DNA of 64,000 bases from Glandiceps talaboti. Taxonomy: Eukaryota; Hemichordata; Enteropneusta; Spengelidae. The position numbers and the translations under genes were made by a program. This document shows positions 28,536 to 39,261 of this stretch, one piece after another (positions within the stretch are counted from its first letter, which is position 1; every line of letters begins with the position of its first letter). The notes beneath the pieces are model-generated. The model had not been told where the DNA came from. It ran no database searches and worked only from the letters and a program-made list of their open reading frames with translations. The DNA lies in NCBI RefSeq assembly GCF_964340395.1, contig NC_135561.1, forward strand, positions 5,534,518-5,598,517, read 5' to 3'.

Positions 28536-28559
28536 GGTGGTGGTGGTGGTGATGATGAT

Positions 28560-28649
<90 letters not shown>

Positions 28650-30523
28650 GTGATGATGACGATGGTGATGATGATGTAATGAGTATACTGTCTATGCAAT
28701 ACACCAAGGTATACCATAAGAGACCATCATTTGGTATACAATAGTCAACATGGATCGTGAGTTGTGGTCTAATAGCACCAATGTTAGCTGCTACTTTATC
28801 AACTCTGAGAGTTCACACACTCAGTATCTTTATATCCTTCATTGTAGGTCTTAACCTCGGCCTGTTCTCTACCGGTGGTGGAATTGGAGGTGTTATTATT
28901 ATTGCTATATTCTTTCTCATCATCATAAAACTTGCAAGGAGGTCGTGCAAAGAGGAAGAATTGGAAGACCTAGAAAGGTACGAATAGCAAGCTATTCAAT
29001 CCATTCTGCGATATCATAATATTGGTAATTAATACAAAATATTTGACAAATTACGGTTTTCAAGTATCCATGAGCAATTCGCTTCCAGGTTATTGCAAGT
29101 TAATAATGCCACTTGGCGTTGGATGTTCAATATGGAGCAATACACTGTCTTCTAAATGATACCGTTCCCACTGAAAATAACTGACGCGACTGTTGGTTTG
29201 GAGACTGCAGTTTAGACAGTCTCATTATTGAGATGTCTAGGGCAGCATTAATACACCGTGTGATTACAAAGGACATAACATTTCATATTTTCACATTTTG
29301 TTCTCTCTGAAATAGGTGAAAATTTGTCGAAAATTCAAACAATCAATGTTCAAATTCATGCAAATATCTAGCATCACGTTTCCTAGCCCTGAGACCTTTC
29401 TTTGCGTTACTATCTCAAGAAGCACTCTACACCACTGACTTCTTTAGTCTAGTTCCAGACAGGGACAGTATTACGTAAATATTTCATCTTAATGGGATTA
29501 TGATGAAGTATTTAATACCTAATACTATATACTGTCCCTGTCTGGAATTAAACTAGGACTTCTAGAAATAACACAAGACAAGTCTGTGGGTTATAAGTTA
29601 TCACATACACAGAAAATTTAAGTCACATAAAGGAAATAACAAAACATATTATAATTTGATGTTACAGAGGTGAAGCAGGTGTACAGAGTGACATTGGCGG
29701 ACTACAATCACATGACTCACTGCTAGATGATTGTTCGGAACCCCCACGGTCACCGCCTCCGACATACTCAGCTTTGTTTTCAGAGTCACCTTTGGAACAA
29801 AATGGCGTACTGTCATCCACACCAGCAGTCTCTGTTCCTCTTTTAAACCTAAATGAAGAAGGTGAAGGTGTTTCAGCGGGAAATCATGAGGAAGAAGCCA
29901 GTTCACCCCCGCCTACGTATGCGATAGCTTTGGCTCGTTCTAGGGAAAATCTCATGAGAAGTTTAGAAAACTTGGACACTAGTCAGGATACACCTGAGAA
30001 CGAGCCTGTCGTGAACGACGCTCAGACAAATGATGAACATGATGAACAAAATGGTGATATTATTGATGCCAATGATGTTGGGGATCGAGTGGGCAATGTG
30101 GGGTCGTCAAACCAAGAAAGTGGAGCTCCTGTGAGCAATGGCGTACATCAAAGCAGCGACCATGGACATGAACATACTTCGTCATCAGATGAAGACTCTC
30201 TCGCCGCAGTTTCTTTGAGTGGCAGACAATCTGCAGCCGAGGGAGGAGGGGACGCCATTGATATCACAGGGGAGGATGACAAAAGGGGTGGAGAAAATGT
30301 CTTTGCAAATAAAAGTGTCGGAGATATCCCTTTGGCAGATGAAGAAGGTGACGAGATATCTGACAGCTCTTCTGAACTAGGCTATGGTTCCTTCGGTGCG
30401 ACAGGAAATATTGCAACGAGTACTCCATTTGACAGAAATTCTGAAGGAAAAGGGTCCGTGGAAGACGTAGTGAGACCAGTTTCATATATACATGTTTTCC
30501 CTGGTGATGAACTTGAACTGTAG
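27886..30523 (+). CDS. single-pass membrane protein with PPxY tail, paralogue of the CUB-gene tail
   Basis: Exons 27839-28030 (ATG at 27886), 28848-28977 and 29668-30523; GT-AG borders; phases 1 and 2, identical to those around the TM and tail exons of the gene at 14279-24496. With this start the product is 376 residues: about 48 polar, Pro/Thr-rich residues, a Gly/Ile-rich TM (GGIGGVIIIAIFFLIIIK), a basic stop-transfer, then an acidic tail. The tail has two SPPPTY motifs, the second reading PPPTYAIALARSREN like [15 protein letters not shown] of the neighbour. There is no signal peptide at this ATG, so it would be an N-out, C-in protein, or the exon (open upstream, phase 1) may be spliced from further exons. 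The architecture recalls PPxY adaptors that bring NEDD4-type ligases to membrane cargo; that function is inference. No named orthologue recognised. Confidence 0.7.
28463..28676. repeat. (GAT)n/(GGT)n trinucleotide microsatellite
   Basis: About 210 bp in the intron before the TM exon of the second PPxY gene; GAT units with an inner GGT block. Confidence 0.95.
29445..29555. mobile_element. short MITE with TAGTCTAGTTCC terminus and 9-bp flanking repeat
   Basis: A 111-bp hairpin: TAGTCTAGTTCCAGACAGGG pairs with CCCTGTCTGGAATTAAACTA. Flanks TGACTTCTT (29436-29444) and GGACTTCTA (29556-29564) share 7 of 9 bases. The terminus matches family B. Confidence 0.75.
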
Positions 30524-30545
30524 TCATCATATAGAAACACTGGAA

Positions 30546-30678
30546 CTCAATCTGATTAAAACCTGATGTGGTGGTCCCGCGACGATCACCCGGAACAAAA
30601 CAAACGACATAAAACGATGGAAACAGAGGTAAATAAAGACATCTAGCTACTTACACCACATCAGACTTTAATCAGATT
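30546..30678. mobile_element. MITE, family C, in the 3'UTR of the second PPxY gene
   Basis: Inverted termini AATCTGATTAAAACCTGATG...CACCACATCAGACTTTAATC. The direct repeat ACACTGGAA stands at 30537-30545 and 30679-30687, a perfect 9-bp target duplication, starting 13 bp after the stop codon. It contributes an AATAAA (30632-30637) that could be used as poly(A) signal. Confidence 0.8.
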
Positions 30679-30687
30679 ACACTGGAA

Positions 30688-32247
30688 TTGTACATGGGAT
30701 GTTTTTGAGTGTACAAGTGACAAATACTGTGTTTTCTAACTGTTCAATCATGTCCAAAACCTCTGACCACTACTACTTTTGTGGTCTAAGAGGAATCCAA
30801 CTATACATTTGACTGCTGTACTTTTGACATTTTCAATAATAAGACATGATTTACATTTGATGTGAACAAAATGAATTGATATTTTTTAATTAGTAAATAT
30901 TTTTAATCCAGTTTGCCTTATAGGAATTACGTTTTCTAAAATACACACATTTCATGATGTTATTGTTATAACATTGCAGTCTCTTATAGGTCAAAAACCC
31001 GCACAACGTCTCTACGTCACGCATTTACTGAGACTGTGCATTTAGAGCGTAATTGTCACAGTTTACGAGAGAGAAATTGGTTTCAAACAAATTTTTTCTC
31101 GCAAACTCATTGAAGTCACTTGTCTACATGTCATCTACTGCCTGGCCAATAAAGAGGCAATGGTTATCCTACAGGAACTAGGAAACCCACTATCTTGGAT
31201 GGTGCATTATGGGAATGCTTCATTCCACTGCTAAACATAAGTTATTTAGTTTTGTATACAATCTGTTACATTGTAGCAACAGAAAACATAGTCTTACATG
31301 TAATTGGTTAACCGGAACTTTGCAAGGGTGTTATCCTTCCAATCATCCCAGAAGGGTACTTAATTAAATACTACAATCGTGATCACACACATTTGCATCT
31401 GAGCATGCGCAGTTTGTATTGCAAATTGAGAATTGGAATTATACGGTTTTTGTTTTCAAGACACTTTTGTGAATTAACGCAGGTTTCCAGGATCAAATTA
31501 CTAGTGTGAGAAAAACTAAGGAAGAATTATTTTTTTTATGTAGACTCATCCAACTGTTCAAATCAAAGAATGGTGTGCAAACGAATGGGGTGGGTGACGG
31601 CAGCTGTCTCAGGCCCATGTTTCACATAATAAATGCTTGAAAATGAAACACGTATTTTTACACAACTTTGTTTTTGCACGTATGACATTCGCAATTATAA
31701 ATCCACTAAACATCCTGATTGTCACGGTGTGTTTTCAAAGATAGGTGAAATTACGAAAGCTGTTTTTTCTTTGTCGAGATGGCTTGCCAGGTTGTAGTAC
31801 TAATATTTAAAGTATGTTTAGTAATTTCTCTCTTAGATTTTGGGAAATCGAATGCTAGAAATCACGCTTGGGAACCCGACTGATGATCACTGGTGAAAAT
31901 GATTATGTTCTAAATGAGGCCCCTACAGTGTTTCATATTGCAGAGAGACATTTGAGTTTTTCCATGTCAGGCCTATTTCGCGTGCGTGTACCAAATGTCA
32001 TATTATGAATTCTTTCGTAATATAAATTATTTTACCCAACGGTCCAATGACTCTCACTATGTACCATGGCATGCGTTGTCATAACTACCGAAGGGGAGCG
32101 GCAGACCATGTGTTAATATAACGGAAGCACAGAAGGACGATAGATGGAGATTAACGTGAATCTGATACTTAAGTATACATTGATATGGATAGACATAGCA
32201 TTGTGATGAATTGGATTTAATCCATTTGTATAACTACGTGTGGGGGG

Positions 32248-32323
<76 letters not shown>

Positions 32324-32332
32324 GACAGAGAC

Positions 32333-32363
<31 letters not shown>

Positions 32364-32425
32364 GACAGAGAGAGAGAGCGAAACAGAGAGACAAACAGAG
32401 AAAGAGATACAGAGAGATCTAGAGC

Positions 32426-32467
<42 letters not shown>

Positions 32468-32640
32468 GGGATACGGATGCGACAGATGAAAGTACGATCT
32501 TGAAAATGAGCTCATCAGACTATTGCTTGCAAGTTGAAATGTCCGAATGTCAGTGCTAAAATATTAGAAATGAAATGAAAGTGTTGTACAATATTGAAAT
32601 ATATGTACTTAAGAAAGCTTCTATGCCAATCTCCAAAGAC
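30688..32640. other. intergenic region between convergent genes
   Basis: No gene recognised. It includes the (GA)n/(CT)n array at 32248-32465. An AATAAA near 31150 is another possible 3' end for the upstream gene. Confidence 0.45.
32248..32465. repeat. (GA)n then (CT)n microsatellite
   Basis: A purine run of GA with GACAGA interruptions (32248-32424), followed by (CT)n (32427-32461); the two halves are complementary and could form a hairpin. Confidence 0.95.
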
Positions 32641-32668
32641 GGCATAACTCTTCCTTTCTAACGCCTTT

Positions 32669-33820
32669 TTAGCAATGACCCATCCAGCTAAAACGACGAT
32701 TCAATAATTCGGCAAGTCCTGTATTAAATGGCTGTAATGTTTCACAAAGCCGTTCAGTAGCATAGTTTTCCAGTTCAGGGTGACTCATTTTCATTTGAGG
32801 GCAGACCTTCATTGGGTAATTGGTACAGTAGCAGCTTCTTTGGTCGTTATAAAAGAAATGCTCGGCTAGGAAGAAATTTCTGACTCCTAAGAAATCTTCT
32901 ATTTTCCGCATTTCGATAGTTGGGTTAGATTTGAGAACATCTCCGTCGACAAAATGGATATTTGTAAGCGGGAATATTTGTAACCATCTAATTATGTGCT
33001 GTACATAAATACTGACATCCAGAAATTCATTCTGTTCCAATCTCTTGTATGTCAGCATTTTATCCAATACAGAAGCCTGGAATTTTATTGACGCTTTAGC
33101 TTTTGAGTTCCTTATCAATTGTGCTTCTCGATCCCTCCACACAGGTACGTAGTCTACTAACGCTCTTTCCACAGGGTTACAGAACACAAAAATAATTTTC
33201 ACATTTGACTTGAAATATTTAGCAATGGTTTTAGGAGCATAAGTGGGTGTATGAAAGACATCAGTATCAAAATCCATCGTTACTTGCTTATTTGTGGAGA
33301 ATGGCATTTGTGATTGGTACCATTCTTCATCCTTTTCAGCTTGCAAACTCGCAAAGAAGCCAGTCTCTCTGTTCGGACCAACAATAGATGGGTGTATTTT
33401 TAGAAACTTGTACAACGATGACGCTCCACATCTTCTGACCCCACCTATGATGGCTTGTGGTAAACGTTGCTCACACCCTCTCTTGCTTAACTCGGACGAC
33501 TTCATTAGTTTGCCCTCGTTGTAAAAAGGACTGACTGGAACATAGCAGGACCGTAATAGTCGTTCGGCAATATATGCATGGACGTTGGTACTGGCTTCCC
33601 ATAGTGACGGAAATAGAGCTCCGTGTTGGAACCACCCTGAGAAACCAACACCGTCAACGCTTTCGTTTTGCGATATATCCACTTCGTTGTTATTTATCCT
33701 CGGTGCATCGATGAAACGTATGATCAAAATTGACGTCACAATAGCGATGGCATATAACATGTACGTTTCAAGGCTACGACGACGAAGAATCTTTGATATT
33801 TGGTGAGAAGACCAAATCAT
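32669..33820 (-). CDS. heparan sulfate 3-O-sulfotransferase-like Golgi protein, altered PAPS site
   Basis: Intronless ORF of 383 residues. It is a type II membrane protein: a short basic N-terminus (KILRRR), TM at about 20-37, a stem, then a sulfotransferase domain. Family landmarks in order: PQAIIGGVRRCGAS (121-134; 5'-PSB, usually GVRKGGT), ETGFF (152-156; usually EVHFF, catalytic Glu kept), WYQSQMP (167-173), HTPTYAP (190-196), VFCNPVERALVDY (212-224; 3'-PB, usually RDP.ER..SDY), FPLTNIHFVDGD (283-294) and a Cys-bracketed C-terminal loop. HS3ST enzymes transfer sulfate from PAPS to glucosamine 3-OH in heparan sulfate. Here the conserved Lys, the 3'-phosphate Arg and the Ser eight residues later are Arg, Cys and Val, so catalysis is doubtful although the frame is intact. 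It may be a pseudoenzyme or a divergent sulfotransferase. Confidence 0.82.
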   Translation of the reverse strand: MIWSSHQISKILRRRSLETYMLYAIAIVTSILIIRFIDAPRINNNEVDISQNESVDGVGFSGWFQHGALFPSLWEASTNVHAYIAERLLRSCYVPVSPFYNEGKLMKSSELSKRGCEQRLPQAIIGGVRRCGASSLYKFLKIHPSIVGPNRETGFFASLQAEKDEEWYQSQMPFSTNKQVTMDFDTDVFHTPTYAPKTIAKYFKSNVKIIFVFCNPVERALVDYVPVWRDREAQLIRNSKAKASIKFQASVLDKMLTYKRLEQNEFLDVSIYVQHIIRWLQIFPLTNIHFVDGDVLKSNPTIEMRKIEDFLGVRNFFLAEHFFYNDQRSCYCTNYPMKVCPQMKMSHPELENYATERLCETLQPFNTGLAELLNRRFSWMGHC

Positions 33821-36180
33821 GATGGCTACAGTCCCGGGCTATAGTCAGCAAACAAGCAATGGAGGTATACCGTCACACTTTGAACGATGTGTCTACGACT
33901 ACACAACTGAGCATGGACTAATTGAATTAGTGTATCACATGGTACGTAGGAACACACAAACAAATCACTACACAGGATGGTGCCAGATACGAATAACAGA
34001 TGACTGTATTTGGAATAAAATTATACTGCCTGCATTCTTCATGATTTTCTAAATCGTGTATATTATTGAAAAGATTTAAAATGAAATACAAATCCATTTG
34101 TACATATAATAGTTTGACATATATTCGCTCTGCAATGCTCTACACAACATTGGTATACTTAGAATTTGATATCATAGATAGATTGATTGAAATAGAAGGG
34201 GGAACGAAAATATCGACATTCAAAACCACGATGCACGATTTCGACTATTAAAATGAAAGTACACAAAGAATATAATCCCTGCTGTCGTCATTGTCGTAAC
34301 ACGCCATCCTCTTTATATTACGGTAGCGCTACCTAACGTACGTTTGCGAATTGCGTCCTCTGCGGTTTGCGTCAGTGCAAAAAATGCTCTAACATTGGTT
34401 TGCAAGTATACGTTATTCATGTTATTTGATTTTTCCATGAAGTTAGAATGTCATTTTAGTTGAATTGGACAGAATACGGGTCTAAGAGTATATGTGTTAC
34501 TGTCACAGGCATAGATTTTAATTTAGCGTCATTTTTTACAATTATGAAAATTCATAAACGTTTACAACTGTGAATGGCCTACTAGAAAATGAGAAAACTT
34601 GGAGGATTAAGATTTTAATGATTCTAATTTGTATGCAAGATAAGCATCGTAACAGTCGAACATCATGTATATCAATGATCTAGTTTGTATGCAAGGTACC
34701 ATAAACGAATATGTTAATGGTGTAGTTTGTATGCAAGGCAACATAAACGAATATGTTAATTATCCAATTTGTATGCAAGGTAAGGGTCGAATGTTAATTA
34801 TCTAGTTCGTATGCGAGGTAACAAACGAAAATGTTAATGATGTAGTTTGTATGCAAGGTAACATGGCAAATAAATATGTTAATGAGCTAAGTAACATAAC
34901 AAACGAATATATTAATGATCTAGTTTGCATGCAACGTAACGTAAGAGACGGATATATTAAGTGTGTAGTCTGTATGCAAGGTAACATAAACAAATATGCT
35001 AATGGTGTATTTAGTATGTGCAAGGTAAAGTAACAGACGAATATGTTAATGATCTACTTCTGTATGCAAGGTAATGTAACAGACGAATATGTTAATGATC
35101 TACTTCTGTATGCAAGGTAATGTAACAGATGAATATGCTAATGATCTACTTCTGTATGCGAGGTAAACACGTAACAAACAAATATGTTAATGATCTAGTT
35201 ATCATATAAGCTAACGGACGTGAGTATCCATAGCAGGTTGTGCTCTTTTTACATTTCGTGTATTCCCTTTGAATTCCAGCTAGGCATAGGCATGTCATAA
35301 ATCAGGTATTACCCGATATCACGTCTTTGTTTGTCGTATTCACTGCTCGTGTCATTTCCACAACGTGACACACGTTTCCCTTTAATTACACATTATTTTT
35401 TGGGTACTGCTTCCTAGCTATAACGACAAAACTCAGTAAAACACAAAGCTGTTCTGGATTCCGTGTGGATTATATATGCCACAGCTGTACAATGAGGGCC
35501 TGATTTATTGCTGTAGCTATACTAACATTTGATAAAAATCCCCAGTTTTTTGTGTGATCTACGATAATCAATACAATTGAAAACCACAAGGCTGTATGTA
35601 TGTGTAACAATTAAGGGGTAACCTCTACTGTTAACGTAACCCTCCTTCAATGTTACTCTCTCTCTCCACTCTGTACACGGGGTCGACTTGGACTTTTAGG
35701 GAATTAGCTCAAACTACACACAATGTTCATGGTTAACCTGGATCATTTAGAAGTGGCCACGGAGCAGATCGAAGATCCTAGTCTAGGGCTAGCTGTTGCC
35801 TTCAGCGCCAACTTCTCAAGAATGAATCCATAATTTTATTATTCCATTAAACATAAAATATACAATACTCAAATGATTGGGTGATAAAATAATCAGCACC
35901 ATAAATGACTAAAACGGAAGTATTGCCGTCGCCTTAATTCAATGCAAATGATATTGACAAATATGAAAACTAGCCAAACAATGTGATCACGTCATTGTTC
36001 TTCCAACTGTCTGTAATTAGTCATTATTTGACACTGTTGATCTTATAATAACTTAATGTTGTCATCTTAGAAGAATACTATTCGCGATATGCAAACATTT
36101 GTTCTAAGTATTAATTCATGACAGCTGAGAGTTCACGGTGACCTCGCAAAACATCAAAACGTAGCGAATATTAAAAAGTT
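33821..36180. other. intergenic region
   Basis: Upstream flank of the HS3ST-like gene. No further gene recognised; contains the 46-bp minisatellite at 34620-35210. Confidence 0.45.
34620..35210. repeat. degenerate minisatellite, unit about 46 bp
   Basis: About twelve units built on ATGTTAATGATCTA, then TGTATGCAAGGTAA and CAGACGAAT. The right-hand units (about 35030-35160) are nearly identical at 46 bp; the left-hand ones vary in length. Confidence 0.8.
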
Positions 36181-36200
36181 GTATTCTGTCACCCGTAACA

Positions 36201-36391
36201 TATGTATGTATGTATGTATGTATGTATGTGTGTGTATGCATGTATGTATGTATGTATGTATGTATGTATGTATGTATGTATGTATGTATGTATGTATGTA
36301 TGTATGTATGTATGTATGTATGTATGCATGCATGCATGCATGCATGCATGCATGCATGTATGTATGTATGTATGTATGTATGTATGTATGC

Positions 36392-36423
<32 letters not shown>

Positions 36424-36702
36424 ATGTATGTATGTATGTATGTATGTATGTATGTATGTATGTATGTATGCATGCATGTATGTATGTATGTATGTATGTA
36501 TGTATGTATGTATGTATGTATGTATGTATGTATGTACGTATGTATGTACGTACGTACGTACGTATGTATGTATGTATGTATGTATGTACGTTTGCACGTA
36601 CACACACACACACACACACACATACATACATATATACATACATGCATGCATACATACATACATACATACATACATACATACATGCATATATATATATATA
36701 TA
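36201..36702. repeat. compound ATGT/ATGC/GTGT/ACGT/CATA microsatellite
   Basis: About 500 bp of TATG units with patches of CATG, TGTG and TACG. It then inverts to (CA)n/(CATA)n and (TA)n from about 36600, so the right end can pair with the left. Confidence 0.95.
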
Positions 36703-37515
36703 ACCATTGGTCTTTCTATGCAACCCCATGTTCTCTGCATAGCTTTATATCTAAGTAGTACCTTTTATTATCCACCCCTTACTACATGTACTCTAAATAT
36801 TATCCTTATCATAGCAATCATTCCATCTTGTAGTTATTTGTATTTTACTTCATGGTAATGTAAAGTCCATCACCAAACCACTGTCCCCAATCCATCTCTT
36901 GTAAACTTCATCGAATTCTTCATTCTGAGCAACAGTGAAGTAGTCTTTCCAGCCACCAACTTTACCTGTACAGAAATGAATCTATATGAATCTCATCTTT
37001 AAAATATGGCTTACCAAGTGAAGATTGCATTATATCATTACTTTTCAACCAGGGATACATTTCAGTAAATCCCAAATCCCAAATAAATAGTCATCTATAT
37101 TAACATTATAATGATACAAGTCATAGTAGTACTGAAACCTGCACTAGCTGCAAATGGGACATTCTTTCATCAAATAACCAAAGTTATATTCAGTAAAATT
37201 GATCAATAACTTATAAAAAGACGTTGTATCTGTTAATTAATGGTCAATAGTATCTGAAGGTAGCATAGTGGCAAATTTAAATCTTGAGGGAAAGTTTTGT
37301 TTTGAATCTGTCACTACATGAAAACAGAACTAGTTGTAACTGGAGTATCATTTTTCGATCAGACAACCACAATATATTCACTGTTTGTATATATTTACAA
37401 TACAAATAATTCGACATTGTACATGTTCATGAATGGTCGATATCTTACAGCCCTCGGAGTTTCGCTTTACTAAAATTAAAGCTAAACGAATTATTTTGCA
37501 TGTACCGATGCCAGC

Positions 37516-39209
37516 TAATAGAGTATTTTCCGTCTCGCGGCAGATCTCGCGAGATATGCAAATAACCTAGCAACGGTTGCTACGGAGGTCAAGCTTTGCG
37601 GAGTGGCCATGTTGTTCATATGAAAGTCAATACATTAGTCTGAAAAAAATACTACCGTTTGTGAACATCTACAATCCTAAGTCATCATGGAAGACATTGA
37701 AAAATTGAAAGTACACGAACTAAAGAGCATGTTGCGAAAATATAGCGTGTCAACATCAAGTTAAAAGAAAAATACGCCAGTGTCACACTGTCATTATATT
37801 TCCGAACTGACAGTCATTTCTGGGAATACGTTGTCAGTGCCAAACTTATGCAGCATACTAGATGGCTATAATATTTCAATCTTGAGAAATGGTAATTAAT
37901 GACAAGCAAAATCGAGTAGTTTTGATTATTAGTACACATGTACATGGTGGAAACATTTCCCGTCACCAATATTCAATATAAGTATATTAGAATGCAATGC
38001 ACATGAAGTGTGGCGTAGTACTACTACACATCCACCAGCCGTAAGCCCTTATGAACCGTTGACATTTACGCTGTTGACAAATACGGACGAAAGCTAAAAG
38101 TCTTACACATTTTTAGAGTGCCAATGTCCCGTTTCGGTCCTAGAGTTCAGAATTGAAAAGTTCTTAATTATCGTCACAGATCGGGAAATCATAGTCAGTT
38201 CCTGACAATCGTATTCCGATTTTACCACATGTTATCTTCATACAACAATATCTACCAGTCTAGTTCCCAATGACCGTATTCCAATTTTACCCTACCTTAA
38301 TAACGTAGAGTAAAATCGGAATACGGTCGTCATGAACTAGACTAGTACTGTATGAAGATAACTTAGAGTAAAATCGGAATACAATCGTCAGGAACTAGAA
38401 TTGGGAATCACCGGCGATGCGTGAAACACGTGTACGTGTCAGCCATGTTTATACTTGAGTTCGATGAACATGTTGTAGAACTCATAGTCCAAATTCGTAA
38501 AATAAAACGACATAGTATCTCTAAATTTTAATTTTAAATGCATATATATAGCTCATTTATAAATGTATATGATAAAATCAAAGACAGCGAAAAAAATTCT
38601 CAACCGATTTCAAAGTTTTTAGCGGACCCTGACGAATTTAGCTGACGAATTACGGACTAAGAATTACATCATTGCCAACTATTAACAGCACGTTATACAG
38701 TAAAGTGATCGCGTACACGTTGTTGTGTTGGTTTTTAGACGACGCTACGCGACGTATAAAAAGTCTATGGAAAATTTATGACATTGTATCAAATTTTAGA
38801 CATTGTTTAAAAATAGGAATACAATATTCGCGACCTGACATGCAAGTTTTCAACCATAGGGCCTGCGATCCTCGAGTGGATCCAACTCTAGTAATATTTT
38901 CAAGTTCATGTTGAAACTGTCAATCTCAACCGCTCTTCATCTGCGCCCAGACGGCCAAAAATCACCGTCACGTCTGACGGCTAGTTATGAATTTCACATA
39001 CGCACATCGTTTTTACAACCATACTTTAAAAGTTTGCTTCCCTTGATCTATCATACCATGGAAGTATACTTCCATGATCATACGTATTGCACTGTACGTG
39101 ACGTCGAGAACAATGGTGTTGCTAAGCGGTTGACACTTCAGCTTGACCACCCGAATGTGGTTGCTATGCACTCAATGGCGTCTCCCGCGAGACGGGTAAT
39201 GGTCTATTA
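37516..39209. mobile_element. decayed 1.7-kb DNA transposon with SAP-like ORF remnant
   Basis: Inverted termini TAATAGAGTATTTTCCGTCT at the left and, as reverse complement at the right, TAATAGACCATTACCCGTCT, continuing into CGCGG and a shared GGTCAAGCT further in. Just inside, 37687-37764 encodes a 25-residue stub, MEDIEKLKVHELKSMLRKYS and so on, matching the first helices of a SAP DNA-binding domain before a stop. Open stretches at 38672-39210 may be coding remnants. A family-B MITE is nested at 38192-38400. Superfamily not determined. Confidence 0.65.
38192..38400. mobile_element. MITE, family B copy 1, nested double palindrome
   Basis: Outer arms CAGTTCCTGACAATCGTATT / CAATCGTCAGGAACTAG enclose an inner pair TAGTTCCCAATGACCGTATTC / GAATACGGTCGTCATGAACTA. 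It shares TTCCTGACG..CGTATTCCGATTTTAC with the copy at 61390. Confidence 0.75.
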
Positions 39210-39261
39210 ACCGTACTCGAATATCCTTGTACTGTGCGCTAATAATTCCTTGATATTACTT

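Noticed and set aside
33819-34052. Plus-strand ORF overlapping the start codon of the HS3ST-like gene
   Set aside because: No recognisable domain, starts within the other gene's ATG, low-complexity end; most likely chance.
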